A DNA stretch of 64,000 bases from positions 1 through 64,000 of the forward strand of contig SCRF01000104.1 in NCBI GenBank assembly GCA_004322005.1. Direction: 5' to 3'. This document shows, in pieces, positions 27,920 through 36,197 of the stretch. The notes under the pieces were generated by a model. It did no database searches and was not told where the DNA came from. It was given only the letters and a program-made list of their open reading frames with translations. The DNA comes from Rhodanobacter sp. Lineage in GTDB: Bacteria > Pseudomonadota > Gammaproteobacteria > Xanthomonadales > Rhodanobacteraceae. Positions within the stretch are counted from its first letter, which is position 1. Each line of letters begins with the position of its first letter. The position numbers and the translations under genes are program-made.

Positions 27920-28855
27920 TCAGCCGCCCGGACGACCGGCGTGCGACGGAATGTCGGGCCGCTGCGGCAATTGCGGGCGCTCCGGCAACTGCGGCCGGTC
28001 AGGCATGGCTGGATGCTCGGGAAGCTGCGGCCGCTCCACTCCGCCCAGCCCGGTGGGATGGTCCGTACTCAAACCGGTGGGGTGATCGGCGCTCAAGCCG
28101 GTGGGGTGATCGGTGCTCAACCCGGTGGGATGGTCGGTACTCAAGCCCGTGGAATGGTCGGTGCTCAAGCCCGTGTTGAAATCGACATGGGCAACGTTGG
28201 CGTTGGCGTTGGCGTTGGCGTTGGCGTTGGCGTTGGCGTTGGCGTTGGCGTTGGCGTTGACGCTGGCGTTGGCATGGCCATTGGCCGCAACACCCGCTGC
28301 TTTCGGCGAACGCATGACGTCGCCCAGCTTGAAGCCCATGCTGTTGGCGATCTGGCCCCAGCCTTCGCCGGAAGCCCGTGCGGCCAGCACACCCTGCAGG
28401 TCGACCGTGGTGCCGTCAGCCAGGATCAAGGTGCCGCCATTGAGCGCGGCGGCGATCTCGGCGGCAGTCGGGTCGGTAATGCCCGCATTGGCCAGACTCG
28501 CTTCGGCCAGCGACAGTGCGATCTTCACGTTGCCATAGCCCATCTGGCCGGTGACCGGCTGGAACGTGACCTGACTGGTGGTGCTGGTCCCGTCGGGATT
28601 CAGGATCGTCTGATCGAGCGTGACGGCCGTGCCGTCGCGCAGCCCGGTGACCAGCGCCTGCGAACCCGTGTCCGAACCGACGAAAGTGGTGAACTCGCTG
28701 CCCAGCCGGGTCAATTCCGGGTTGGTGGTCGTTGATGTGGTCGTATCGGTACTCGTATCGGTCGTCGTGCCGGTCTGCGCCATGGCCGGCGTAATGGCCA
28801 GTGCAGCAAGTACCGCTGCACAGACGAGCGTGAAGGTGAGGTTGCGGGTTTTCAT
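27920..28855 (-). CDS. Secreted protein with Asn-Ala and TGLSTDHP repeats
   Basis: A 311-residue exported protein of unknown function. The signal peptide MKTRNLTFTLVCAAVLAALA-ITPAMA is followed by a Thr-rich stretch (TGTTTDTSTDTTTSTTT). A more ordinary domain spans about 45-195 (for example LADGTTVDLQGVLAARASGE and WGQIANSMGFKLGDVM). About a dozen Asn-Ala dipeptides and about five copies of an eight-residue unit near TGLSTDHP follow. A proline-rich tail has repeats of RPQLPE. The domain plus low-complexity tail suggests a cell-envelope or adhesive protein. Both repeat tracts are exact enough at DNA level to change length by slippage. Confidence 0.8.
   Translation of the reverse strand: MKTRNLTFTLVCAAVLAALAITPAMAQTGTTTDTSTDTTTSTTTNPELTRLGSEFTTFVGSDTGSQALVTGLRDGTAVTLDQTILNPDGTSTTSQVTFQPVTGQMGYGNVKIALSLAEASLANAGITDPTAAEIAAALNGGTLILADGTTVDLQGVLAARASGEGWGQIANSMGFKLGDVMRSPKAAGVAANGHANASVNANANANANANANANANANANVAHVDFNTGLSTDHSTGLSTDHPTGLSTDHPTGLSADHPTGLSTDHPTGLGGVERPQLPEHPAMPDRPQLPERPQLPQRPDIPSHAGRPGG
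28049..28176. repeat. 24-bp tandem repeat in coding sequence
   Basis: About five copies of a 24-base unit close to CCGGTGGGATGGTCGGTACT-CAAG, each encoding one TGLSTDHP-like octapeptide on the minus strand. Confidence 0.85.
28195..28272. repeat. Hexanucleotide tandem repeat in coding sequence
   Basis: Ten perfect CGTTGG hexamers at 28195-28254 followed by CGTTGA, CGCTGG and CGTTGG. They encode alternating Asn and Ala on the minus strand. Length change by six keeps the frame. Confidence 0.92.
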
Positions 28856-28998
28856 GAGCGACTCCAGTATGGTGACAAAGGCGGATTGCCCGACGAAACG
28901 GACATCCTGTGGTGGACCCGTGACTTGCACGTTCCATTACGTCCGGGATCCGGGAATCCTTCCCCGCTGTCGGGTTGCGTTCTGTATGCGTTCAGCTT

Positions 28999-29096
28999 CC
29001 AGGAGCCTGTCGGTCCGTTGGCGGTCGAGGCGAGAATTCGGCTGTGCGAGGACGGATTCGCAGCCCGGCCAACCTCAAGTCCGACAGGCTGCTAGG
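28999..29096. repeat. Family C MITE-like element, short copy
   Basis: Ends AGGAGCCTGTCGG and AGTCCGACAGGCTGCTAGG. It shares CGAGGCGAGAATTCGGCTGT and GGATTCGCAGCCCGGCC with the 22554-22722 copy but lacks its central hairpin. The last bases include the stop codon of the S8 peptidase gene. Confidence 0.7.
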
Positions 29097-30456
29097 GCGA
29101 CAGCAGACCGTAGCCGTAGCGCGTATCGCGACCCGGCGGTCCGAGGTCGCGGGCCTCGCTGGCCAGGCGCCGCAGGATCTGCGCCGCGGCGCCCTCGCGC
29201 GGCGCGTCCAGCAACTGGGCGGCCCTTCGCGCCACGATCGGTGCCGCGAACGAGGTGCCGCGCAAGGCGTCGCGGCCGCGTCCGACCACCCCGGACGCGC
29301 AGAAGGCGACCTGTTCACCGCTGCCGGACTCGGGCAGCAAGCGATCGCGCGCGTCGACACCGCTGACGCCGATCACGCCCGGATAGGCGGCCGGGAACAG
29401 CGGTGGCGCCGCAGGCCCGTCGTTGCCGACTGCACTGACCAGCACGTGGCCGCGAGCGATCATCGCCTGCACCGCTCGCGCGAGCACCGGGTTGTCGGGG
29501 CCGACCAGGCTGATGTTGATCACCGGCACGCGTTCGCGCGCCATCCAGGCGAGCGCGTCCACGAGGCTCGACGTCGCGCCGCCAACCTTGTCGCCGCACC
29601 ACAGGTCGGCCGCGTAAAGCGTGTCGCTATCGCCATCCACGAGGCGCGCGGCCACCGCGGTGCCATGGTCCGATACGTTCGGCCTGTTGCAGCCGTGTTG
29701 CTCGATGTGCGCGTGCGCCAATGCCGGGGCGGCCGGGTCCACGCCGCCGTCAATCAGTCCCACGCGCCGCGGCATGGTGGCGGATGGCCCGGTCGCCGAC
29801 GTATTGTCCGGGGCGGCCCCGCCATCGCCCGCGGGCAGGTAGATGTGCTGGTAGGCGAAGGTAGCGTTGGGCGCCGCCTGCTGCAACACGCGCATCGCCT
29901 CGGCCTCGCTGCGTCCCCGGGTGTCGTGCAGGACCGCCAGCTCCAGTCCCAGCGTGGCGTCCGCCGGCGACGGGCTGCCCGCGGCGAATCCCTGCGCCCG
30001 CACGGCATGGCGTTGCCTGCCCGACAAGCCCAGGGCAAGGAACTCGCCGCGCAGAACCGGTGCACCCTGTGGATCGACCGCCACACGCCCGGGTTCTTCG
30101 CGCAGCAGGGTCCTGATCTGCGACCGTCGCGTGACGACTGGTGGTTCGTGCAGCAGGCGGTCGACGTGTTGCATCGATGGCACCGAGGCCATGCCCGGTG
30201 GGCCAATCACGCTGGGTACATGCGGCACATGAGGCACATGAGGCACGTGCGGTACGTGCGGTACGTGCGGTACCTGGGGGACAGCGGGCGGCATGGCGGG
30301 CGGCAAGCGGGGCATGCCCCCGCCGGGGAAATGCATGGTGCTGGGCGGCCCCTGCATGGGACCGTGTACCTGTGCCCGCGCAGCCGTCGCGCCGCCCAGG
30401 GCAAGCGCGATCGTCAGCAATGGAATCAGCACGGAAATCGGGCGCTGCATCGGCAT
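29092..30456 (-). CDS. S8 (subtilisin-like) serine peptidase, exported
   Basis: A 454-residue secreted protease. The signal peptide MPMQRPISVLIPLLTIALAL-GGATAARA is followed by a low-complexity linker with six or more Val-Pro-His units (about 60-80). A pro-like region comes next, then the catalytic domain from about residue 225. The triad is visible as Asp in RVGLIDGGVD, His in VSDHGTAVAARL and Ser in LRGTSFAAPIVA; the oxyanion Asn is in SAVGNDGPAAP. The VPH tract could bind metal. The gene is divergent from the ECF sigma/anti-sigma pair. Its TAG stop lies in a family C repeat end, so the original C-terminus may have been longer. Confidence 0.92.
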   Translation of the reverse strand: MPMQRPISVLIPLLTIALALGGATAARAQVHGPMQGPPSTMHFPGGGMPRLPPAMPPAVPQVPHVPHVPHVPHVPHVPHVPSVIGPPGMASVPSMQHVDRLLHEPPVVTRRSQIRTLLREEPGRVAVDPQGAPVLRGEFLALGLSGRQRHAVRAQGFAAGSPSPADATLGLELAVLHDTRGRSEAEAMRVLQQAAPNATFAYQHIYLPAGDGGAAPDNTSATGPSATMPRRVGLIDGGVDPAAPALAHAHIEQHGCNRPNVSDHGTAVAARLVDGDSDTLYAADLWCGDKVGGATSSLVDALAWMARERVPVINISLVGPDNPVLARAVQAMIARGHVLVSAVGNDGPAAPPLFPAAYPGVIGVSGVDARDRLLPESGSGEQVAFCASGVVGRGRDALRGTSFAAPIVARRAAQLLDAPREGAAAQILRRLASEARDLGPPGRDTRYGYGLLSP

Positions 30457-30580
30457 GGCGGGAGCGGTCGGGAGTCAGGCGTCAGGATGCTAGCATTCGC
30501 TGGCTTTACGCACCCGAACCGCGCCGTTGTGCGCCAGGGAAGGAATTCCCCCTCTCAGACGTAGTGGAAAAGGCAAGTAC

Positions 30581-31069
30581 GTGGATCCGAACCAAGCCGT
30601 GCGCGAAGGATTGCCCCCGCTGCTGCCGCGCCTGCGCCGATTGGCGCGGGCGTTGGCGGGCCAGGCCGCCGATGCCGACGACCTGGTGCAGGTGGTGATG
30701 GAGCGCGCACTGGCTCGGGCGGCGCAATGGCGGCCGGACGCCGCGCTGGACAAGTGGGTGTTTGCGATCGCGCGCAATGCCTGGCGAGACGAGTTGCGCG
30801 CGCGTGGAAGGTCGCAGCACCTGTTCGCCGCCGAGGAAGCCGGCGCCATGACCGCCGACGGAACCAGCGCACCCGTGCAGAAGCTGGCGTTGGCAGCGGC
30901 GCTGGCGACGCTGCCGCCGGATCATCGCGAAGTGGTGGCCCTGGTGCTGGTGGAGGGACTGTCGTACAGCGAGGCCGCCGCGCTGCTGCAGGTGCCGGTG
31001 GGAACCGTCACCAGCCGTCTGGCGCGTGCCCGCGCCAGCCTGCAATCCCATCTTGGGAAGGACACATGA
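30581..31069 (+). CDS. ECF-type RNA polymerase sigma factor
   Basis: A 162-residue extracytoplasmic-function sigma factor. Region 2 is represented by ADADDLVQVVMERALARAAQ and WRPDAALDKWVFAIARNAWR. Region 4 is LATLPPDHREVVALVLVEGL followed by SYSEAAALLQVPVGTVTSRL, a clear helix-turn-helix. The start is probably GTG 30581; a TTG 18 codons upstream (30527) is the only longer in-frame alternative and the ribosome binding site is weak. It overlaps the anti-sigma gene as ATGA. It may direct transcription of its own operon and of the divergent protease. Confidence 0.92.
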   Translation: MDPNQAVREGLPPLLPRLRRLARALAGQAADADDLVQVVMERALARAAQWRPDAALDKWVFAIARNAWRDELRARGRSQHLFAAEEAGAMTADGTSAPVQKLALAAALATLPPDHREVVALVLVEGLSYSEAAALLQVPVGTVTSRLARARASLQSHLGKDT

Positions 31070-31818
31070 ACTCGATCGACGAAGACACATTGCAGGCTTA
31101 CGTGGACGGCGAGCTCGACGCGGCAGCTACCGCGCGGATCGACGCCGCGCTGGCGCACGACGATGTGCTTGCACGCCGCGTGCAGCAGGCAAGGGCATTG
31201 CGCGCGCAATTGCAGGCCGCGTTCGACCCGGTGCTCGACGAACCGGTGCCGGAGCGTCTGTCCGCCCTGTTGCGGCCGGCACCTCCACACACAGCGACAG
31301 CGGCAACGCCATTCGTCGTACCCGCAGGCCGGCGCGGATTCGGCGCGGGCCGACGCCGCGCGCTCCGGCGCTGGTTGATGCCGGCTGCGGTCGCCGCGTC
31401 GATCGCGGTACTGGCCGTGGGGCTGTGGTGGCGCCCCGGCGACGGCCTGGTGCGCGTGCACGACGGCCGGCAATTCGCCGCAGGCGCCCTGTCCGATGCG
31501 CTCGACCGGGCGCTGGCGAGTGAACCCGATCCGCGCGCCCCGATCAGCATCGGCCTGAGTTTCCGCAGTGCCGACGGGCACATTTGCCGCACCTTCATCG
31601 ACCGCACCAGGCCGCCGATGGCCGGCCTGGCCTGCCATGACAATGCAGGCTGGTCGCTGCCCGTGCTCAGCGCCGCTGAAAAACCCGCAGGCGGCGAACT
31701 GCGGCAGGCCGCCAGTGCCTTGCCCCCCGACGTGCAGGCCGCGGTCGACGCGCGCATCCGCGGCGAAGCCTTCGATGCGCAGCAGGAGCGAGCGGCGCGC
31801 GATGCCGGCTGGCGCTAG
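31066..31818 (+). CDS. Transmembrane anti-sigma factor
   Basis: A 250-residue membrane protein translationally coupled to the sigma gene. The N-terminal cytoplasmic part begins with MNSIDEDTLQAYVDGELDAA, the typical anti-sigma start (EDTLQAYVDGEL), but has no His-Cys-Cys zinc motif. One membrane helix lies at about 106-122 (LMPAAVAASIAVLAVGLWW). The periplasmic C-terminal domain (about 125-250) carries two Cys (GHICRTFID, AGLACHDN) that could form a redox-sensitive disulfide. Expected to sequester the ECF sigma until an envelope signal arrives. Confidence 0.9.
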   Translation: MNSIDEDTLQAYVDGELDAAATARIDAALAHDDVLARRVQQARALRAQLQAAFDPVLDEPVPERLSALLRPAPPHTATAATPFVVPAGRRGFGAGRRRALRRWLMPAAVAASIAVLAVGLWWRPGDGLVRVHDGRQFAAGALSDALDRALASEPDPRAPISIGLSFRSADGHICRTFIDRTRPPMAGLACHDNAGWSLPVLSAAEKPAGGELRQAASALPPDVQAAVDARIRGEAFDAQQERAARDAGWR

Positions 31819-31862
31819 CCGCCTGACGGGCCGTTGGTGGTCGAGGCGACACGCGACACGCA

Positions 31863-32909
31863 TCAGAACGTCATGTCGAACGCCACCTCGCCCTCGACGC
31901 CGATCTGGTACGCCGATACGCGGCGCTCGAAGAAATTGGCGAGCTCCTGCACGTCCTGCAGATCCATGAAGTCGAACGGGTTGCTGGTGCCGTATTTTTT
32001 CGGCATGTCGAGCTGGACGAAGCGCTGGTCGGCGCAGTATTGAAGGTACTGGCGCATCTCCTTTGGCGACAGGCCGCTGACGCCGCCGGAAAGCACATCT
32101 TCCGCAAAGCGGGTTTCGCAGTCGATCGCCTCTTCCATCATGGCCTCGACCTGCGCACGCATGGCGTCGTCGAACAGTTCGGGTTCCTGCTCGCGTGCGG
32201 TACGCACGACCTCGAACGCGAACGCCATGTGCCCGCTCTCGTCGCGGAACACCCAGTTGGTGCCGGCCGCCAGGCCGTGCAGCAAACCGCGCGAGCGCAG
32301 AAAGTAGACGTAGGCGAACGCGGCGTAGAAGAACAGGCCCTCGATGCAGGCGGCAAAACAGATCAGGTTGAGCAGGAACTGCCGGCGATGCTCGCGCGAC
32401 TCCAGCCGGGACAGATTCTGGATCGAGTCGATCCACTTGAAACAGAACTCGCCCTTGGCACGGATCGAGGGGATGTTCTCGATCGCCGCGAACGCCTTGT
32501 TGCGGTCGGCCGGATCGGGAATGTAGGTGTCGAGCAGGGTGAGATAGAACTGCACGTGCAGCGCTTCCTCGTACAGCTGGCGCGACAGGTACATGCGCGC
32601 CTCGGGCGCATTGATGTGCTGGTACAGGTTCAGTACCAGGTTGTTCGACACGATGGAGTCGCCGGTGGCGAAAAACGCCACCAGACGCTGGATCAGATGG
32701 CGGTCGGCCGGCGACATCTTCGACGCCAGATCGCGGGTGTCCATCGAAAAGTCCACCTCCTCCACGGTCCAGGTGTTCCTGATCGCATTGCGGTACATCT
32801 CGTAGAACACCGGGTAGCGCATCGGGCGCAGGGTCAGTTCGAAGCCGGGGTCGAGGAGGCGAGGAGTGAGTGAAGAGGAGTGAGAAGTGAGAGATGATGT
32901 TCCGGACAT
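31863..32909 (-). CDS. nrdB: Class Ia ribonucleotide reductase, beta subunit
   Basis: A 348-residue radical-generating subunit. The diiron ligands and radical Tyr are recognisable: EEALHVQFY gives Glu, His at +3 and Tyr at +7, as Glu115/His118/Tyr122 in E. coli. WTVEEVDFSMDTRDL holds the first acidic ligand region, and RDESGHMAFAFEVV the second Glu-x2-His. The C-terminus (QIGVEGEVAFDMTF) is the docking tail. I chose ATG 32909 (AGGA upstream) over 32927. Residues 5-17 (SLTSHSSSLTPRL) are encoded by a dispersed repeat and are extra relative to family members. It is separated from nrdA by an oppositely oriented GIY-YIG gene. Confidence 0.96.
   Translation of the reverse strand: MSGTSSLTSHSSSLTPRLLDPGFELTLRPMRYPVFYEMYRNAIRNTWTVEEVDFSMDTRDLASKMSPADRHLIQRLVAFFATGDSIVSNNLVLNLYQHINAPEARMYLSRQLYEEALHVQFYLTLLDTYIPDPADRNKAFAAIENIPSIRAKGEFCFKWIDSIQNLSRLESREHRRQFLLNLICFAACIEGLFFYAAFAYVYFLRSRGLLHGLAAGTNWVFRDESGHMAFAFEVVRTAREQEPELFDDAMRAQVEAMMEEAIDCETRFAEDVLSGGVSGLSPKEMRQYLQYCADQRFVQLDMPKKYGTSNPFDFMDLQDVQELANFFERRVSAYQIGVEGEVAFDMTF
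32861..32901. repeat. Family E repeat forming nrdB 5' end
   Basis: GAGGAGTGAGTGAAGAGGAG-TGAGAAGTGAGAG. The complement (CTCACTTCTCACTCCTCTTC) recurs at 55209-55240 beside ribE, and its inverted copy at 55152-55185. Confidence 0.75.
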
Positions 32910-32961
32910 GGAGGTGTTCCTATGCATTATCGAAAGACGGTGGAGCGCGGAGGATCTTGAT

Positions 32962-33059
32962 CGTCATTCCAGCGAAAGCTGGAATCCAGAGCCTTTCGCC
33001 TACATGACATCGGGTCGAAAGCTGAAGTCACTGGATTCCAGCTTTCGCTGGAATGACGT
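32962..33059. repeat. Family B palindromic repeat, left of GIY-YIG gene
   Basis: Arms CGTCATTCCAGCGAAAGCTG-GAATCCAG and CTGGATTCCAGCTTTCGCTGGAATGACG. Confidence 0.85.
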
Positions 33060-33113
33060 GCGTTTTCATTGATACGTTTGGGCAAACCCGAGTTGCCGGA
33101 ATGGATTCACTGC

Positions 33114-33410
33114 ATGCGAGAACGAAATCCGTGTGTGTACCTCCTTGCCACCCGGCGCAACGGCACGCTGTACGCAGGCGTCACCTCCAACCTGCCGGCG
33201 CGCATCTGGCAGCACCGGAACAACGTAGTCGATGGCTTTACTCAACGTCGTCATGTGCATGACCTCGTCTGGTTCGAGATGCATGAAACGATGGAGTCCG
33301 CGATCACCCGCGAGAAGGCGATCAAGGCGTGGAAGCGAGCGTGGAAGATCGAACTCATCGAGAAATCCAATCCGTATTGGCGGGATCTGTACGTGGAGAT
33401 TTGCGGTTGA
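33114..33410 (+). CDS. GIY-YIG domain nuclease-like protein
   Basis: A 98-residue single-domain protein of the UPF0213/GIY-YIG group. The motif appears as CVYLLATRRNGTLYAGVTSN (VYL and YAGVT standing for GIY and YIG). The conserved Arg is in ARIWQHR and the metal-binding Glu region is WFEMHETMESAITREKAIKA. The C-terminal WKRAWKIELIEKSNPYWRDL is standard. ATG 33114 fits the family start; the region upstream gives only a TTG. It is inserted against the direction of nrdAB between nrdA and nrdB and bounded on each side by a family B palindrome. Possible role in repeat mobility is inference only. Confidence 0.92.
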   Translation: MRERNPCVYLLATRRNGTLYAGVTSNLPARIWQHRNNVVDGFTQRRHVHDLVWFEMHETMESAITREKAIKAWKRAWKIELIEKSNPYWRDLYVEICG

Positions 33411-33426
33411 GCCCCCGTTCCCTCAC

Positions 33427-33511
33427 CGTCATTCCAGCGAACGCTGGAATCCAGAGCCTTTGCTTCTGGACACGCCAGAGTCTCAGGATCCCAGCGTTCG
33501 CTGGGATGACG
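33427..33511. repeat. Family B palindromic repeat, right of GIY-YIG gene
   Basis: Arms GTCATTCCAGCGAACGCTGG-AATCCAGAG and GATCCCAGCGTTCGCTGGGATGAC, ending nine bases before the nrdA stop codon. Confidence 0.85.
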
Positions 33512-33519
33512 GATGGGGA

Positions 33520-36051
33520 TTACTGGCAAGCTTCGCAGTACTCCGGGTTTTCCAAGGAGCAGAAAACGGCCGCTGTGGCCTTCCCCTGCTCGTCCGCAAC
33601 CGGCGTTGGCGCCGCGGTCATGGCGGCCGCCACCGTGGTCTTGGCGATCTTCGTCGCCGGCCTCGAGCGCAGGTAGTAGGTGGTCTTGAGGCCGGCCTTC
33701 CACGCGTACATGTACATCGAGCTGAGCTGGCCGATGTTCGGGTTTTCCATGAACAGGTTCAGCGACTGGCTCTGGTCGATGTACGCAGCACGCGCGGCGG
33801 CCAGCTCGATCAGGGACTTCTGCGGCAACTCCCACACCGTGCGGTAGATCGCGCGCAGGCGTTGCGGGATCGCCGCAATGCCCTGGATCGATCCCTCGGC
33901 CAGCTTGATCGCGTCGCGCACGTCGCTCGTCCACAGCCCGAGTGCCTTCAATTCGTCGGCCAGGTAGCGGTTCACCTGCAGGAAATCGCCGGACAGCGTC
34001 TCGCGCTTGAACAGGTTGCTGACCTGCGGCTCGATGCATTCGTAGCAGCCGGCGATCGAGGCGATCGTGGCGGTGGGCGCGATCGCGATCAGCAGCGAGT
34101 TGCGCAGGCCGCTCGTCTTGATCCGCTCGCGCAATGCGTCCCATCGCGCGCCGTCGTGCGGCGTGGCATGGGGCCAGTAGTCGAATTGCAGTTCGCCGCT
34201 CGCCGCGCGGCTTTCGGCGAAGCCTGGATGGGCGCCTTCGACTTCGGCCAGCTCGCACGACATGCCCAGTGCATGGAAATAGATCTCTTCGGCGATTCGG
34301 GTGGACAGCTCCAGTGCCTGCGCCGAGTCGAGCGGCAGGCGCAGCTTGAAGAACACATCCTGCAAACCCATCACGCCCAGGCCGACCGGGCGCCATTTCA
34401 TGTTGGCGGTGCGCGCGCCGTCGATCGGATAGTAGTTGAGGTCGATCACCCGGTTGAGCTGGCGCACCGCGGTGCGCACGGTCGAGGCCAGTTTCCCGAA
34501 ATCGAACGCGCCATCGACGACATGTCGCGCCAGGTTGATCGAGCCGAGATTGCATACGGCCGTCTCGCTGGCCGAACTCACCTCCAGAATCTCGGTGCAC
34601 AGGTTGGACAGGTGGATCACGTTGCCGGGCCGGGCGGTCTGGTTGCTGGTGGCGTTGCAGCGGTCCTTGAAGGTCATCCAGCCGTTGCCGGTCTGCGCCA
34701 GCGCGCGCATCATGCGCGCATAAAGTTCGCGGGCCTTGACCCTTTTCACGGCCAGACCGCCCGCTTCGGCTTCGCCGTAGGCGGCATCGAACGTCTCGCC
34801 CCAGCAGTCCACCAGATGCGGCACCGCTTTCGGATCGAACAGCGACCAGTCGCCATCGCGCTCGACCCGGCGCATGAATTCGTCGGGAATCCAGTTGGCG
34901 AAATTGAGGTTGTGCGCGCGGCGGGCATCGTCGCCGGTGTTGTCGCGCAGTTCCAGGAAATCCTCGATGTCGGCGTGCCAGGACTCCAGGTACACGCAGG
35001 CCGCACCCTTGCGCTTGCCGCCCTGGTTCACCGCGGCGACCGACGCGTCCAGCGTCTTCAGCCACGGCAGCAGCCCGTTGGAATGGCCGTTGGTGCCGCG
35101 GATCAGCGAGCCGCGCGAGCGTACCCGCGACCAGGCCAGGCCGATGCCGCCGGCGAACTTGCTGAGCTTGGCCACGTCGGCGTACTTGTCGTAGATCGAC
35201 TCCAGCGAATCGGCCGGCGAGTCGAGCAGGTAGCACGAGCTGAGCTGCTCATGGCAGGTGCCGGCATTGAACAGCGTGGGCGAACTGGCGAGGTACTCCA
35301 GCGACGACAGCAGCCGGTACAGCTCCAGCGTCTCGCCGATTTCGCCGCCGCCCAACGCGCAGGCGATGCGCATGAAGAAATACTGCGGCGTCTCGATCAC
35401 CCACCGCTGTTGCGGGTGGCGCAGCAGGTAGCGGTCGTACACCGTGCGCAAGCCGAAATACTCGAAGCGACGGTTGGCCAGCGGGTCGATCGCGTCGTTG
35501 AGCTTGCGCGCATTGGCGGCCACGAAATCGCGCAGGCGATCGTTGAGGATACCGGACTCGGCGCCGCGGGCGATCGACTGCGAGAAGCTCTGGATCTCCT
35601 GCCCGCTGACCTCCTTGTCGATGAAGGCACCAAGCAGGCGCGCGGCGAGCTGGCCGTATTCGGGTTCTTCGGCGGTCAGCGCAGCGGCGGTGCGGATCGA
35701 CAGCTGGTCCAGCTCGGCCGTGCTGGCACCGTCGTACAGGCCGCCGATGGTCTTCAGCGCCACCCGCAGCGGATCGACCGCATGCAGGCCGTCGGCGCTG
35801 CGCGTCACCGCACGCACGATCTTGTTGACGTCGACGCTCTCCTGCTGGCCGTTGCGCTTGGTCACCCGCATCTGTGCGGGACTGTGCGGCGGGGTCAGCG
35901 TGAACGCCGTCTCGCCGCTCGCCGCGGCGAGAGGTTCGTCCGGCGAACCGGCGGCCGGTTCGGCAGCGGGGTTGGTGGATTCATTCGCACGGACGGCAAT
36001 GCGCTCGTGGTCAGCGGTATCGAGAGGATGCATGGCAACGGTTTCCGGCAT
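33520..36051 (-). CDS. nrdA: Class Ia ribonucleotide reductase, alpha subunit
   Basis: An 843-residue catalytic subunit that reduces ribonucleotides to deoxyribonucleotides. An N-terminal extension of about 60 residues precedes the ATP-cone (MRVTKRNGQQESVDVNKIVR, about 61-150). Active-site elements include SSCYLLDSPADS, NLCTEILEVS (radical Cys with Asn and Glu) and ECIEPQVSNLF. The C-terminal swinging tail CSLENPEYCEACQ has the redox Cys pair at 839 and 842 plus Cys831. Start ATG 36051 gives MPETVAMHPLDTADHERI. Upstream lies a cobalamin riboswitch and NrdR-controlled promoter. This gene itself needs no cobalamin, so a B12-dependent class II reductase elsewhere is implied. Confidence 0.97.
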   Translation of the reverse strand: MPETVAMHPLDTADHERIAVRANESTNPAAEPAAGSPDEPLAAASGETAFTLTPPHSPAQMRVTKRNGQQESVDVNKIVRAVTRSADGLHAVDPLRVALKTIGGLYDGASTAELDQLSIRTAAALTAEEPEYGQLAARLLGAFIDKEVSGQEIQSFSQSIARGAESGILNDRLRDFVAANARKLNDAIDPLANRRFEYFGLRTVYDRYLLRHPQQRWVIETPQYFFMRIACALGGGEIGETLELYRLLSSLEYLASSPTLFNAGTCHEQLSSCYLLDSPADSLESIYDKYADVAKLSKFAGGIGLAWSRVRSRGSLIRGTNGHSNGLLPWLKTLDASVAAVNQGGKRKGAACVYLESWHADIEDFLELRDNTGDDARRAHNLNFANWIPDEFMRRVERDGDWSLFDPKAVPHLVDCWGETFDAAYGEAEAGGLAVKRVKARELYARMMRALAQTGNGWMTFKDRCNATSNQTARPGNVIHLSNLCTEILEVSSASETAVCNLGSINLARHVVDGAFDFGKLASTVRTAVRQLNRVIDLNYYPIDGARTANMKWRPVGLGVMGLQDVFFKLRLPLDSAQALELSTRIAEEIYFHALGMSCELAEVEGAHPGFAESRAASGELQFDYWPHATPHDGARWDALRERIKTSGLRNSLLIAIAPTATIASIAGCYECIEPQVSNLFKRETLSGDFLQVNRYLADELKALGLWTSDVRDAIKLAEGSIQGIAAIPQRLRAIYRTVWELPQKSLIELAAARAAYIDQSQSLNLFMENPNIGQLSSMYMYAWKAGLKTTYYLRSRPATKIAKTTVAAAMTAAPTPVADEQGKATAAVFCSLENPEYCEACQ

Positions 36052-36197
36052 GGAGTCAAACGCCTGCTCCCGCGCGCAGGGCCTGAAGCGATGGATGCCG
36101 TGGCAAAGTCACAGACAGGTGCCCGGCGGCCCCTGTTCTGCGACGAGCTTCCCCACGGAAGCCGTCACTACGCATCGGGACATGCTCGTCCCGATGT

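Noticed and set aside
28049-28272. Possible CRISPR array
   Set aside because: The 24-bp and 6-bp units are contiguous tandem repeats without spacers and are in frame within a secreted-protein gene; no cas genes nearby.
36168-36194. Hairpin CATCGGGAC/GTCCCGATG as an intrinsic terminator of the riboswitch
   Set aside because: No T-run follows on the minus strand, so it was not called a terminator; it may still be part of the expression platform.
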